Of a stretch of 64,000 nucleotides of DNA, positions 16,900 through 26,052 are shown piece by piece. How positions within the stretch are numbered: position 1 is the stretch's first letter; the number at the start of each line of letters is the position of its first letter. Under the pieces are notes generated by a model. The model had not been told where the DNA came from and did no database searches. It saw only the letters and a list, made by a program, of their open reading frames with translations. The stretch is taken from the NCBI GenBank assembly GCA_963666805.2, contig CAXXWR010000006.1:558001-622000 (forward strand). Reading direction: 5' to 3'. The translations under genes were made by a program, and so were the position numbers. This stretch comes from Fusibacter sp963666805 (GTDB taxonomy: Bacteria > Bacillota > Clostridia > Peptostreptococcales > Acidaminobacteraceae).

Positions 16900-18486
16900 A
16901 TGAAAAAAATACTTGTATGGATAATCATTATGAGTTTAGTGCTTTCTGCTTGTACAGGACCACAAGAGACAGGCCAAGAAGGCCTTCAAGATACCAGTCA
17001 AGATACCAGTCAAGTTACCAATCCGCCCGCTACAACTGGTTCTCAAGAAGGTGATTTTAGTGTAGAAGTGACCTTAAGTGGTGGATCGGGTAGGACGACG
17101 GTAGCGTCTCCAGCCAAAGTGGTCTTAACCGAGGATCAAGCATTAGCAACGATTGAATGGTCGAGTGAAAACTATGATTATATGAAAGTGGACGGCCATC
17201 AGTATTTTCCAATAAACGAAAAGGGTCATTCTACCTTTGAAATTCCTATAAGTTTTGACCAAGAAATGACTGTTATTGCGGATACAACAGCAATGAGTCA
17301 ACCCCATGAGATTGAATATCAACTGTTTTTTAATAAAGAAAGCCTTAAACCCTTAGAAGAAGGGGAGTCAGTAGCTTCTAGCTGGATGAATCAAGTGGCA
17401 GATGCGGCAGGTATTCAAAGTGGCTTTAATAGACAGTTAGGCAATGGGTGGATGCCTGAAAAGACAATGGAAATTGAGTATGCAGAAAACTTTAAAGTGG
17501 ATTACTATAAAGGTGGATTGGCTTTAATTGCTCTTTTAGATGGGAGTCGTTTTCTTGTTGTACCCCAAGGTGGCGAAGTGCCGGAAGGGATTGATAAGGC
17601 TATTGTTGTTTTAAATGCCCCAGTGAATAATATTTATTTAGTAGCAACTTCTGCGATGTGTCTTTTTGATGGGCTAGATGCCTTAGACCAGATTAAACTT
17701 TCTGGAACAGATGCTGACGGTTGGTATATTGAAAATGCTAGGTCTAGAATGGAAAAGGGACAAATTCTTTATGCAGGTAAATATAATGCACCAGACTATG
17801 AATTGATTATGGCAAATGACTCACAATTATCAATACAATCAACGATGATTAATCATAATCCAGAAGTAAAAGAAAAACTTGAAGATGTGGGAATTCCTGT
17901 TTTAGTAGACCAGTCTTCCTATGAATCACATCCACTAGGAAGAACAGAATGGATTAAACTCTATGGTCTGCTCGTCGGAAAAGAAGCGCGTGCTGAGTCT
18001 CTTTTTCAAGATCAAGTGGACTCTATGGAACAAGTAGCAAGTGAGGATAACACAGGTAAAACAGTGGCTTATTTTTACATTAATTCTTCTGGAAGTGCGG
18101 TGACGAGAAAGTCAGGCGACTATGTTTCAAAAATGATTGAATTAGCAGGGGGGAAATATATTTTTGATAACCTTGGTGATTCGGAAAAAGCCACAAGTAC
18201 CGTTACTCTTGAAATGGAACATTTTTTTGCAACGGCAAAAGATGCAGATTATATTATCTATAATAGTACGATTGGCGGAGAGGTGTATTCGATAGATGAG
18301 CTCTTAGCGAAAAATAGTCTACTAGAAGACTTTAAGGCGGTTAAAGAAGGAAATGTCTGGTGTACTAGCCAAAATCTTTATCAAGAAACGACAGGCTTGG
18401 GACAAGCTATTTCGGATATTCATCAGATGTTAATAGGTCAAGATGACGCCCTTACAGAAGGTCATTTTATTTATCATCTTGAGTAA
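16900..18486 (+). CDS. cobalamin-type ABC transporter substrate-binding lipoprotein
   Basis: The protein is 528 residues, long for the family. Its signal peptide has lipobox L-S-A-C. Residues about 48-150 form an extra beta-rich domain resembling the tail of the preceding chelatase. Residues about 170-528 form a BtuF/TroA-like binding fold, with helical-backbone features such as S-S-Y-E-S-H-P-L-G-R-T-E-W-I-K. Its place behind a cobalamin riboswitch, followed by a permease and an ATPase, points to uptake of cobalamin or a precursor. Direct evidence of ligand is lacking. Confidence 0.85.
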   Translation: MKKILVWIIIMSLVLSACTGPQETGQEGLQDTSQDTSQVTNPPATTGSQEGDFSVEVTLSGGSGRTTVASPAKVVLTEDQALATIEWSSENYDYMKVDGHQYFPINEKGHSTFEIPISFDQEMTVIADTTAMSQPHEIEYQLFFNKESLKPLEEGESVASSWMNQVADAAGIQSGFNRQLGNGWMPEKTMEIEYAENFKVDYYKGGLALIALLDGSRFLVVPQGGEVPEGIDKAIVVLNAPVNNIYLVATSAMCLFDGLDALDQIKLSGTDADGWYIENARSRMEKGQILYAGKYNAPDYELIMANDSQLSIQSTMINHNPEVKEKLEDVGIPVLVDQSSYESHPLGRTEWIKLYGLLVGKEARAESLFQDQVDSMEQVASEDNTGKTVAYFYINSSGSAVTRKSGDYVSKMIELAGGKYIFDNLGDSEKATSTVTLEMEHFFATAKDADYIIYNSTIGGEVYSIDELLAKNSLLEDFKAVKEGNVWCTSQNLYQETTGLGQAISDIHQMLIGQDDALTEGHFIYHLE

Positions 18487-18542
18487 GAAACTGTATTATA
18501 AGGCGTCGATTGGGATAGAATTTAAAGGCAAGGGAGAACAAG

Positions 18543-19571
18543 ATGAAGGCAGTCCACGAGGCATCTAAACGTCATATGAGATTTATCTTATCTTTAACCA
18601 TACTTTTGATGATGGTCATCATTTTGATGTTTTTAAATATCAATATGGGGAGTGTTTCAGTGAGTTTCAGCGAAATTTTTAAAATTTTTGCGGGACTTGA
18701 TGACACAGGCATGGCTCATGATATTATTTGGAAAATTCGATTGCCTAGGATGTTTGCCGCCTTTATTTTAGGAGGAGGACTGGCTTTATCAGGTTTTCTA
18801 CTTCAAACCTACTTTAATAATCCGATAGCAGGCCCTTATGTACTCGGAATTTCATCAGGTTCTAAGCTCGTTGTGGCAATTGTCATGGTGACAGCGATGA
18901 GTCGACATTATACGCTCAATTCAGCCATGCTCATTACAGCGGCCTTTATAGGTGCGATGATTACCATGAGTTTTGTTTTGCTAGTGGCGCGGCGAGTCAA
19001 GCGATCTTCTGTTCTCATTGTCAGTGGGGTTATGATTGCCTATATCTGTTCGGCGATTACAGATTTTATCGTCACATTTGCTGATGATGCCAGTATTGTC
19101 AATTTACATAACTGGTCAATTGGGTCTTTTTCGGGCACGACATGGGAAGACGTGAAACTCATGGCATGGGTGATTCTAATCACATCACTACTTGTCTTCT
19201 TCTTGTCTAAGCCTATCAGTGCCTATCAAATGGGAGAAAATTATGCACAGAATATGGGACTCAATATAAAAATTTTCCGTTTGGTTTTAGTGATTTTGTC
19301 CAGTGTTCTTTGTGCCTCTGTGATTGCTTTTGCTGGCCCCATTTCATTTGTAGGGATTGCAGTGCCTCACCTTGTTAAGGCACTTTTAAAAACTTCAAAA
19401 CCGATTTTGGTTATTCCCGTTTGCTTTTTAGGCGGTGCGATTTTTTGTATGGGGTGTGACTTAATTGCCAGAACGACTTTTTCACCAGTGGAAATGAGTC
19501 TTAGTTCAGTAACGGCTCTCTTTGGAGCACCTGTTGTTATCGGTATTATGTTGAAAAAGAAAGCACGGTGA
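18543..19571 (+). CDS. FecCD/BtuC-family ABC transporter permease
   Basis: The 342-residue protein has about ten membrane helices and the family features R-L-P-R-M-F-A-A-F-I-L-G-G-G-L-A-L-S-G near the start and F-A-G-P-I-S-F-V-G-I-A-V-P-H in the cytoplasmic coupling region. It forms the membrane channel of the riboswitch-controlled cobalamin-type transporter. Its stop overlaps the GTG/ATG start region of the ATPase gene. Confidence 0.92.
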   Translation: MKAVHEASKRHMRFILSLTILLMMVIILMFLNINMGSVSVSFSEIFKIFAGLDDTGMAHDIIWKIRLPRMFAAFILGGGLALSGFLLQTYFNNPIAGPYVLGISSGSKLVVAIVMVTAMSRHYTLNSAMLITAAFIGAMITMSFVLLVARRVKRSSVLIVSGVMIAYICSAITDFIVTFADDASIVNLHNWSIGSFSGTTWEDVKLMAWVILITSLLVFFLSKPISAYQMGENYAQNMGLNIKIFRLVLVILSSVLCASVIAFAGPISFVGIAVPHLVKALLKTSKPILVIPVCFLGGAIFCMGCDLIARTTFSPVEMSLSSVTALFGAPVVIGIMLKKKAR

Positions 19572-19576
19572 TTAGG

Positions 19577-20689
19577 ATGGCCTATTTTTTTCAGACCCAT
19601 CAATTAACAGTGGGCTATGATAAAGTTCCCCTCATTAAAAATATTGATATTGAACTTGAAAAAGGACATATTTTGACCTTAATCGGTCCCAATGGTTCTG
19701 GTAAGTCGACGATTTTAAAGAGTATCACCAAGCAACTTGAAACACTTCATGGCACGGTTTATATTGATCAGAGAGAGACTGACGCCATGACGGGTAGTGA
19801 TTTGGCCCGTCAAGTTTCAGTGGTTCTCACAGAACGACTTAAAACAGAATTAATGACCTGTCAAGATGTGGTAGGAACCGGACGTTATCCCTATACCGGT
19901 CTTTTAGGAATCTTGTCACAAGAAGATAAAGAAAAAGTAAAAGAGGCCATGATAATGGTCAATGCTTGGGACTTAAGAGAAAGAGATTTTACCCAGATTA
20001 GTGATGGTCAAAGACAAAGAGTTCTTTTAGCAAGAGCCATTTGCCAAGATCCACAAATTATCGTATTGGATGAGCCCACTTCTTTTTTAGATGTTCGTTA
20101 CAAGTTAGAACTTCTAGGGATTCTTAGAAAATTGTCAGAAGAAGAGGGCATCACTGTGATTATGTCTCTTCATGAATTGGAGTTGGCTCAAAAGGTTTCA
20201 GACTATGTCATGTGTGTCAAAGGGGATACGATTAGCTATTATGGTAAACCAGAAGAAATTTTTAAGAGAGAACTTATTCGAGATCTCTATGAGGTATCTA
20301 ATGGGGCTTATAATCCTACTTTTGGTAGTTTTGAAATGGCACGACCGGAAGGAAAGGCTAAAGTTTTTGTTATAGCAGGTGGTGGTACAGGGATTCAGAC
20401 TTATAGAATGCTTCAAAAAAAGCGAATTCCTTTCATGACAGGCATTTTGCATGACAATGATATCGACTATCAATTGGCTTATGATTTAGCCAGTGATACG
20501 GTCTCTGCAAGAGCCTTTAGACCAATTGATCAAGACCTTTATACAGAAGCGCTCGACAAGATGAAGACTTGCGAGGTCGTTATTAACTGCCTTACGGAAT
20601 ACGGTGAATTTAATCGTGTTAATCAAAGACTTTATGAATCGGCACTCCAAATGGGCCTGTCCATTGTAACGTCAGCTGAAGACTTATAA
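19577..20689 (+). CDS. BtuD-like ABC transporter ATPase with extra C-terminal domain
   Basis: Residues 1-250 are an ABC ATPase: Walker A G-P-N-G-S-G-K-S, signature I-S-D-G-Q-R-Q-R (aspartate in place of the usual second glycine), Walker B I-V-L-D-E-P and H-loop S-L-H-E. Residues about 258-370 add a Rossmann-looking domain that starts V-F-V-I-A-G-G-G-T-G and contains G-I-L-H-D-N-D-I-D-Y. Ordinary BtuD ends before this. The ATG at 19577 gives 370 residues; a GTG at 19568 overlaps the permease stop. It powers the transporter encoded just upstream. The extra domain may bind a nucleotide or cofactor, which is inference. Confidence 0.9.
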   Translation: MAYFFQTHQLTVGYDKVPLIKNIDIELEKGHILTLIGPNGSGKSTILKSITKQLETLHGTVYIDQRETDAMTGSDLARQVSVVLTERLKTELMTCQDVVGTGRYPYTGLLGILSQEDKEKVKEAMIMVNAWDLRERDFTQISDGQRQRVLLARAICQDPQIIVLDEPTSFLDVRYKLELLGILRKLSEEEGITVIMSLHELELAQKVSDYVMCVKGDTISYYGKPEEIFKRELIRDLYEVSNGAYNPTFGSFEMARPEGKAKVFVIAGGGTGIQTYRMLQKKRIPFMTGILHDNDIDYQLAYDLASDTVSARAFRPIDQDLYTEALDKMKTCEVVINCLTEYGEFNRVNQRLYESALQMGLSIVTSAEDL

Positions 20690-20695
20690 GGCGAG

Positions 20696-20732
20696 AAAAT
20701 GTTTTTCTGATTTTAGAAAGACATTTTTTTTA
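20696..20732 (+). terminator. terminator of the cobalamin transport operon
   Basis: A stem of about 11 bp with one mismatch (AATGTTTTTCT / AGAAAGACATT) is followed by eight T. Confidence 0.7.
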
Positions 20733-20760
20733 TTTTATGAAATTAAAAAGGATTACCAAT

Positions 20761-20793
20761 AAGGACAATGAAAAGACTTTCATTGTTCTTTTT
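20761..20793 (+). terminator. second tandem terminator
   Basis: The stem GGACAATGAAA / TTTCATTGTTC has a 4-base loop and a T-rich tail. It backs up the terminator 30 bases upstream, before the fabK-like gene. Confidence 0.7.
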
Positions 20794-20868
20794 ACTTTTG
20801 TATACTGAGGTAAAGAAAAGCATAAAATGAAGAGATGTAGTTTTTTAATAGAAAGGATGGAAGACCCT

Positions 20869-21807
20869 ATGAAAACAGAGATTACTACTCTGCTTGGAAT
20901 CAAATATCCTATTATACAAGGCGCAATGGCTTGGGTGTCAGAGGCACACTTAGCAGCGGCTGTGGGAAATGCTGGTGGTGCTGGCGTTATTGCTTCAGGT
21001 GGAAGAGAACCTGAATGGGTAAGAGCACAAATTCAACTAACGAAAACGTTAACGGACAAACCATTTGGTGTCAATTTGGTTATGATGGACCCAAGTGTTG
21101 GTTCAATTGTAGACATTGTTTGCGAAGAAAAAGTGGCTTTTGTTACGACGGGAGCGGGTAATCCACTCCCCTATATAGATCAATTTAAAGCAGCTGGAAT
21201 TAAGGTGATTCCAGTTGTTCCTAATGTTAAACTTGCCAAGCGAATGGCTGACAACGGGGCGGATGCCATTGTCATAGAAGGCATGGAAGCAGGGGGGCAT
21301 ATTGGGAAGCTTACTACCATGGCACTTATGACTCAAGTGATTCCAGAAGTTGATATTCCCGTGATTGTGGCAGGCGGTATCGGAGATGGTAGAGGGATAG
21401 CAGCGGCCTTAACCATGGGAGCCAGTGGCGTTCAAATGGGGACTTTGTTTTATGCATCGACAGAATGTCAGGCTCATCCCAAGGCTAAACAAGCACTGGT
21501 AGAGGCCAAGGAGACAGACACTCGTGTAACAGGGAGCCTTCATCACCATGAAGTGAGGTCACTCAGTAACGCTTTAACAGATCAATACCTTAAAGATGAA
21601 AGTCAAGGGGCTTCGGAAGCTGACTTAACAGCCCTTGTCGTGGGGACTTCTAAGAGGGCTTCAATTGAAGGTGATACTGAATGGGGGGCTGTTCATGCAG
21701 GTCAGACCCTTAATTTTATCAAGGCAGTGGAACCTTGTCAGGTGCTGATGGACCGATTAGTGGCAGATACCCTAGCGACACTTAAAAAAGCGCAAAGCTA
21801 TCTATAG
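20869..21807 (+). CDS. fabK: enoyl-ACP reductase II (FabK-like FMN enzyme)
   Basis: The protein has 312 residues and a TIM-barrel fold of the nitronate monooxygenase/FabK superfamily. The segment G-M-E-A-G-G-H-I-G-K-L-T-T-M contains His144, the catalytic histidine position of pneumococcal FabK. The start M-K-T-E-I-T-T-L-L-G-I-K-Y-P-I matches FabK closely. FabK reduces enoyl-ACP in fatty acid synthesis using FMN and NADH. The gene stands alone, away from other fab genes, so a nitronate monooxygenase-type role is still possible. The ATG at 20869 has AAGGATGG upstream and fits the family start; an in-frame ATG at 20827 would add 14 residues. Confidence 0.8.
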   Translation: MKTEITTLLGIKYPIIQGAMAWVSEAHLAAAVGNAGGAGVIASGGREPEWVRAQIQLTKTLTDKPFGVNLVMMDPSVGSIVDIVCEEKVAFVTTGAGNPLPYIDQFKAAGIKVIPVVPNVKLAKRMADNGADAIVIEGMEAGGHIGKLTTMALMTQVIPEVDIPVIVAGGIGDGRGIAAALTMGASGVQMGTLFYASTECQAHPKAKQALVEAKETDTRVTGSLHHHEVRSLSNALTDQYLKDESQGASEADLTALVVGTSKRASIEGDTEWGAVHAGQTLNFIKAVEPCQVLMDRLVADTLATLKKAQSYL

Positions 21808-21838
21808 AAAATCAAGCACATCAGACCATTATTTTTTT

Positions 21839-21982
21839 GTTGCGCCTATTTTTTACGATCGGATCTTGGTGGTCAAACGCTATCCGGAGCAGGAAGCCCG
21901 AGTGAGAATTCCGAGAAGACATAAGGGGACATTCTATTATTACTGTAATCAACATGGCTTGAGACGGCAGTTTATAAAGTAA
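21839..21982 (+). pseudogene. possible remnant of an unidentified coding sequence
   Basis: The 348-base gap 21808-22155 holds an open stretch ending at TAA 21980-21982. Its last residues read Y-P-E-Q-E-A-R-V-R-I-P-R-R-H-K-G and F-Y-Y-Y-C-N-Q-H-G-L-R-R. It has no ATG and no ribosome site. Its base composition is visibly richer in G and C (codons CGG, CCG, CGA) than the flanks. It looks like the tail of a foreign gene, perhaps mobile, but I do not recognise the family. Confidence 0.3.
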
Positions 21983-22060
21983 GATATTACTGACTTGTCC
22001 GTCATGAATGGACAGATTGATTCAGTTATAAAATTCCTTTTTTTATTTACAGTATGGGGC

Positions 22061-22089
22061 TTGTAATTATTGAGAAAGCATTGTATTAT
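22061..22089 (+). promoter_or_regulatory. candidate promoter of thrC
   Basis: TTGTAA at 22061-22066 and TATTAT at 22084-22089 are separated by 17 bases, 67 bases before the thrC ATG. Confidence 0.5.
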
Positions 22090-22155
22090 AGTTAACAACG
22101 TAATATGTGAATAAAAATTAACATCTAAAGTAGAAGCTTTTATGTGGAGGGAATC

Positions 22156-23646
22156 ATGAATTTAAAATACGAAAGTACACGAGATAAGCATGTAAATGTA
22201 CGCCCATCAGAAGCAGTTGTTAAAGGGTTGGCAGAGGATGGCGGTTTATTTGTACCGAGAGACATTGACAAGCTTGGACTTGATATTAAAGCAATGTGTG
22301 ATCTGAATTTTCATCAAACAGCCCAAAAAATCTTGAGTCTTTTTTTCACAGATTTCTCGGAAGAACAGATTAATGATTCAGTCACAAAGGCTTATGATAG
22401 CAAATTTGATGACCCTGAGATTGTCCCTGTAAAAAAAGTAGGAGAGACTTATATCATGGAGTTATTTCATGGGTCAACGATTGCTTTTAAGGACATTGCG
22501 CTTTCTATTCTGCCTCATTTAATGAAAAAAGCGAAAAGCAATTGTCAAATGAAAGAAGATATCGTCATTTTAACAGCAACCTCTGGTGATACTGGTAAAG
22601 CTGCACTTGAAGGTTTTAAAGATGTTGAGGGAACTCAAATTATTGTCTTTTATCCGAATGAAGGCGTCAGTAAGGTTCAAGAAATGCAAATGCTGACAAC
22701 TGAGGGGTCTAATACCCATGTGGTGGCTGTAGAAGGTAACTTTGATGATGCTCAATCTGCCGTTAAAGCGATTTTTAATAATCAAGATTTAAGTCGAAAA
22801 TTACTTGATAAGGGCCTTAAATTTTCATCGGCCAATTCTATCAATATTGGGCGTTTAGTGCCGCAGATTGCTTATTACTTTTCAACGTATTCGGACTTGG
22901 TTAAAAAAGAAGCAATCACTATTGGAGACAAGGTTAACTTTGTTGTACCAACAGGTAATTTCGGTAATATCCTAGCAGGCTATTTTGCTAAACTTTTAGG
23001 TTGTCCTGTGGGCAAACTCATTTGTGCCGCCAATGAAAATAATGTCCTTTATGACTTTTTAAATACAGGGGTTTACGACATTAACAGAGACTTTAAGAAA
23101 ACCATGTCGCCTTCAATGGATATTTTGATTTCAAGTAACCTTGAGAGACTTTTATACTTTATGAGTGATAAGGATAATACTTATGTGGCAGACCTTATGG
23201 AACAACTTAAGAAAGATAAAAAATATGAGGTGACTGATGACATCAAAGCTAAAATCAAGGCGGTGTTTTGGTCGTCATATTGTTCGGAAGAAGCAACCAG
23301 TCAAACGGTTAAAAAAGTTTATGACGCCTACGGTTATGTACTTGATACCCATACGGCTGTAGCCTACAAGGTCTATGAAGACTATATCAAAGCAACGGGT
23401 GATGAAAGTACAAGTGTGATTTTATCAACGGCAAGTCCTTTTAAATTTACCGGCAGTGTTTACAAAGCCTTGTTTGGTCAAACGGAGAATGATGAACTTA
23501 AATTGATGGCAGCACTTTCTCATCAAACAGGTGTAGCAGTACCGAAACAAGTTGAAGGTTTGGGACAAAGACCTGTGTATCATAACCGTTTTTGCACACC
23601 TGAAACGATGTCAGATGAGATTTTAAATATTTTAGATAAGAAATAG
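22156..23646 (+). CDS. thrC: threonine synthase
   Basis: The 496-residue PLP enzyme converts O-phosphohomoserine to threonine. The N-terminus M-N-L-K-Y-E-S-T-R and the G-L-A-E-D-G-G-L-F-V-P segment are typical of the longer bacterial/fungal ThrC type. Lys112 in F-H-G-S-T-I-A-F-K-D is the PLP lysine. A T-S-G-D-T-G-K-A phosphate-binding loop and F-V-V-P-T-G-N-F-G-N follow. The ATG at 22156 has GGAGG directly upstream; an in-frame GTG at 22144 overlaps that site. No other threonine genes are adjacent. A terminator follows. Confidence 0.95.
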   Translation: MNLKYESTRDKHVNVRPSEAVVKGLAEDGGLFVPRDIDKLGLDIKAMCDLNFHQTAQKILSLFFTDFSEEQINDSVTKAYDSKFDDPEIVPVKKVGETYIMELFHGSTIAFKDIALSILPHLMKKAKSNCQMKEDIVILTATSGDTGKAALEGFKDVEGTQIIVFYPNEGVSKVQEMQMLTTEGSNTHVVAVEGNFDDAQSAVKAIFNNQDLSRKLLDKGLKFSSANSINIGRLVPQIAYYFSTYSDLVKKEAITIGDKVNFVVPTGNFGNILAGYFAKLLGCPVGKLICAANENNVLYDFLNTGVYDINRDFKKTMSPSMDILISSNLERLLYFMSDKDNTYVADLMEQLKKDKKYEVTDDIKAKIKAVFWSSYCSEEATSQTVKKVYDAYGYVLDTHTAVAYKVYEDYIKATGDESTSVILSTASPFKFTGSVYKALFGQTENDELKLMAALSHQTGVAVPKQVEGLGQRPVYHNRFCTPETMSDEILNILDKK

Positions 23647-23948
23647 AGAATCAAGTCAATTAAGAATCAGAGAAGAGAAAAGTGATGATTCTTTTGCCAA
23701 CCTCAAGCGCTTCGGCTTATAAGGTTGGCTTTTTTGATGCGATTTTTTAGGTGATTAATTTTAGCCAAGAGATATTCATTGGAAAACGCTATGAAAATAT
23801 AGTAAAATTTTCATTAGGGGAAATTTATAATTTGACAGTGACGACAATAAGTTAAATCAAGTTTTTTGGAGTAAATTATTTTTAAGGGCTAATAAGTACA
23901 TAGGGTTAAATGATTTTGAAGAAAAAGATAAAGGATGGCTAAGATTAA
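23647..23948 (+). other. 302-base intergenic region after thrC
   Basis: It contains the thrC terminator (23696-23735) and then about 210 AT-rich bases leading to the lipoprotein gene at 23949. No further gene, repeat or convincing promoter pair was recognised. Confidence 0.5.
23696..23735 (+). terminator. terminator of thrC
   Basis: The stem GCCAACCT / AGGTTGGC has an 18-base loop that can itself pair (AAGC / GCTT), and is followed by TTTTTT. Confidence 0.85.
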
Positions 23949-25046
23949 ATGAAAAATCAACTGAGAATGACACTAATCGCTTTCATGATGACGCTATCAA
24001 TGACTGCTTGTACAAATGGAGGCGTGGTATCTGAAGCCAATCAGACACCGCCAGAAGACCATCAGCAAGTGGAAAATAGAAACGAAAATGAAAACCCGAC
24101 TGACGGGCAGGTTTCAAATCGTCCAGAGGATACTTTGACCAAGACACTTGATGCGTTAGGATGGTCAATGTCTAGTTTGAAGAGCCAGCTTGACATCAAT
24201 ACAGATCAAGACATTGTTTTTTATAGCATTGAGGATTATGATCAAGATTCAGCCGATGAACTCATATTGGCCTTGGGAAAGAAAGATCAAGACAATCCAG
24301 ATAATGATTTTATTGAAGAAGTTGACTACATTGGACGACAAGATCAAGTTTATCGTCTGATAGATCAAGTTAAGCCTTCAGGATACAGTATCTTCAGTGC
24401 GGATATCATTGAATTAAAAGGGCTAGAGACACCAGCTCTTTATTTAAGAAATACCAATGATATGGGGATGATTGGTTTTGAGCTCTATAAGATTGAAAGT
24501 GATAAACTATCTCTTATGGTTTATTCGGCGTCACCAACAGGCGCTGGCTATGATGAAATGATTCAAGGAGAGGATGGACGCTATGAAGGTTATGTTCAAA
24601 ATACATCGAGTTATGATACGCTTTATATCCCTCTTGTGAGAACCTATGTTTATGAAGAGGGAGAATTTGTGCTCCAGTCAGTGGCAGTGGCACAGTCTGT
24701 GAATGTTCCAAGTGAGCCAGAAGAGGTCGTTTTACAATATCTTAATCTGATGACTATCCAGGCAACAGAAGAAATGGAAATCACAGGCATAGATCAGTGT
24801 ATTGACGCACTCTATCCCAATCATGAAGCACCGCCTATTGTTTATAGTTATGATGTCATGTATGACTATAATACCCTCTATGGGGGGGCGCTTTCGTTTG
24901 AAAGTACAGTAGATGAAGCCAATCAAACGGCTGTTGTTATCGTGACTTATTCAGGTGAAGAGGCTTTTTCAAAAACAAGTTATCAATTGAGAAAAATAGA
25001 GGATAAGTGGCAAATAACAGACCTTCATTTGATGCTCAACGATTAA
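23949..25046 (+). CDS. uncharacterised lipoprotein
   Basis: The 365-residue protein has a signal peptide and lipobox M-T-A-C, so it is lipid-anchored outside the cell. Residues about 25-60 are a hydrophilic linker rich in N, E and Q. The remainder is acidic, with V-L-Q-Y-L-N-L-M near residue 255 and a C-terminal part that resembles small NTF2/DUF-like folds only vaguely. I cannot name the family. It is 38 bases upstream of the patatin gene and could be co-transcribed with it. Confidence 0.75.
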   Translation: MKNQLRMTLIAFMMTLSMTACTNGGVVSEANQTPPEDHQQVENRNENENPTDGQVSNRPEDTLTKTLDALGWSMSSLKSQLDINTDQDIVFYSIEDYDQDSADELILALGKKDQDNPDNDFIEEVDYIGRQDQVYRLIDQVKPSGYSIFSADIIELKGLETPALYLRNTNDMGMIGFELYKIESDKLSLMVYSASPTGAGYDEMIQGEDGRYEGYVQNTSSYDTLYIPLVRTYVYEEGEFVLQSVAVAQSVNVPSEPEEVVLQYLNLMTIQATEEMEITGIDQCIDALYPNHEAPPIVYSYDVMYDYNTLYGGALSFESTVDEANQTAVVIVTYSGEEAFSKTSYQLRKIEDKWQITDLHLMLND

Positions 25047-25084
25047 AAAATAAGTGAAAGACCAAGACATAGAGAGGTAAAATA

Positions 25085-25942
25085 ATGAACAATGAAAAAA
25101 AAGGCCTCATTCTCGAAGGGGGTGCCATGCGCGGCATGTTCACCTGTGGTGTGATTGATGTTCTAATGGAAAATGAGATTCACTTTGACGGCGTGATTGG
25201 TGTATCCGCAGGTGCTGCATTTGGCTGTAATATTAAGTCAGAGCAAATAGGCCGTCCAGTAAGATATAGTAAACAATACTGTAATGACAAGCGGTATGTT
25301 GGGATTCAATCCTTAATAACAACAGGAAATTTATATAACGTAGAGTTTGGCTATTATGTTGTCCCAGAACAGCTAGATATTTTTGACACAGTCACTTTTA
25401 AAAAAAATCCCATGGCGTTTCATGTGGTCTGTACAGATGCTAAAACAGGTAAGCCCGTTTATCATCAGTGTATGAACGGGGACAGACAAGATATTGAGTG
25501 GATTAGGGCGTCAGCTTCTATGCCTTTGGTTTCAAAACCAGTTAAATTAGAGGGGATGGACTTGCTTGATGGCGGCATTTCGGATTCTGTACCGATTCGT
25601 TATTTTGAAAAAGAAGGCTACTCTAAAAATGTAGTGGTCTTGACTCAACCTCGTGATTATCAGAAGTCAAAAATGAAAGCCCTACCGCTTATAAAGCTAG
25701 CGCTTTTAAAATATCCCAAGGTGATAGACGCTTTAAAAGTAAGACATCGTGTTTACAATGAGACGACTCACTATGTTTATGAAAAAGAAAAGCAAGGCGA
25801 TGTTTTTGTTATCGCACCAGACAGGTCACTTGATATTGGAAAAGTTGAAAAGAACCCCGATGAACTTGAACGCGTTTATCAAATGGGGAGACAAGAAGCC
25901 AATAAGGTGATTGAACATCTCAAAATTTTTTTAAAGCAATAG
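25085..25942 (+). CDS. patatin-like phospholipase family protein
   Basis: The 285-residue protein has the oxyanion glycine loop E-G-G-A-M-R-G, the nucleophile elbow G-V-S-A-G-A (G-x-S-x-G) and the catalytic D-G-G in L-L-D-G-G-I-S-D. These define bacterial patatin-like serine hydrolases of the YjjU/RssA type, likely cytoplasmic lipases or esterases. No signal peptide is present. AGAGAGG precedes the ATG. Natural substrate unknown. Confidence 0.9.
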   Translation: MNNEKKGLILEGGAMRGMFTCGVIDVLMENEIHFDGVIGVSAGAAFGCNIKSEQIGRPVRYSKQYCNDKRYVGIQSLITTGNLYNVEFGYYVVPEQLDIFDTVTFKKNPMAFHVVCTDAKTGKPVYHQCMNGDRQDIEWIRASASMPLVSKPVKLEGMDLLDGGISDSVPIRYFEKEGYSKNVVVLTQPRDYQKSKMKALPLIKLALLKYPKVIDALKVRHRVYNETTHYVYEKEKQGDVFVIAPDRSLDIGKVEKNPDELERVYQMGRQEANKVIEHLKIFLKQ

Positions 25943-25948
25943 TATTTT

Positions 25949-25972
25949 ACTAGACACACCTTGTCTAGTCTT
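25949..25972 (+). terminator. weak terminator after the patatin gene
   Basis: The stem ACTAGAC / GTCTAGT has a 7-base loop. The T tail is short (CTTT), so termination may be partial. Confidence 0.45.
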
Positions 25973-26052
25973 TGAAATTCACGTCTTTCTCACTTTATGT
26001 CGTGTTTTTTTCGAAGCAAAACAGGTAGTCTGAATAAGAAAGGAGGGTCCTT

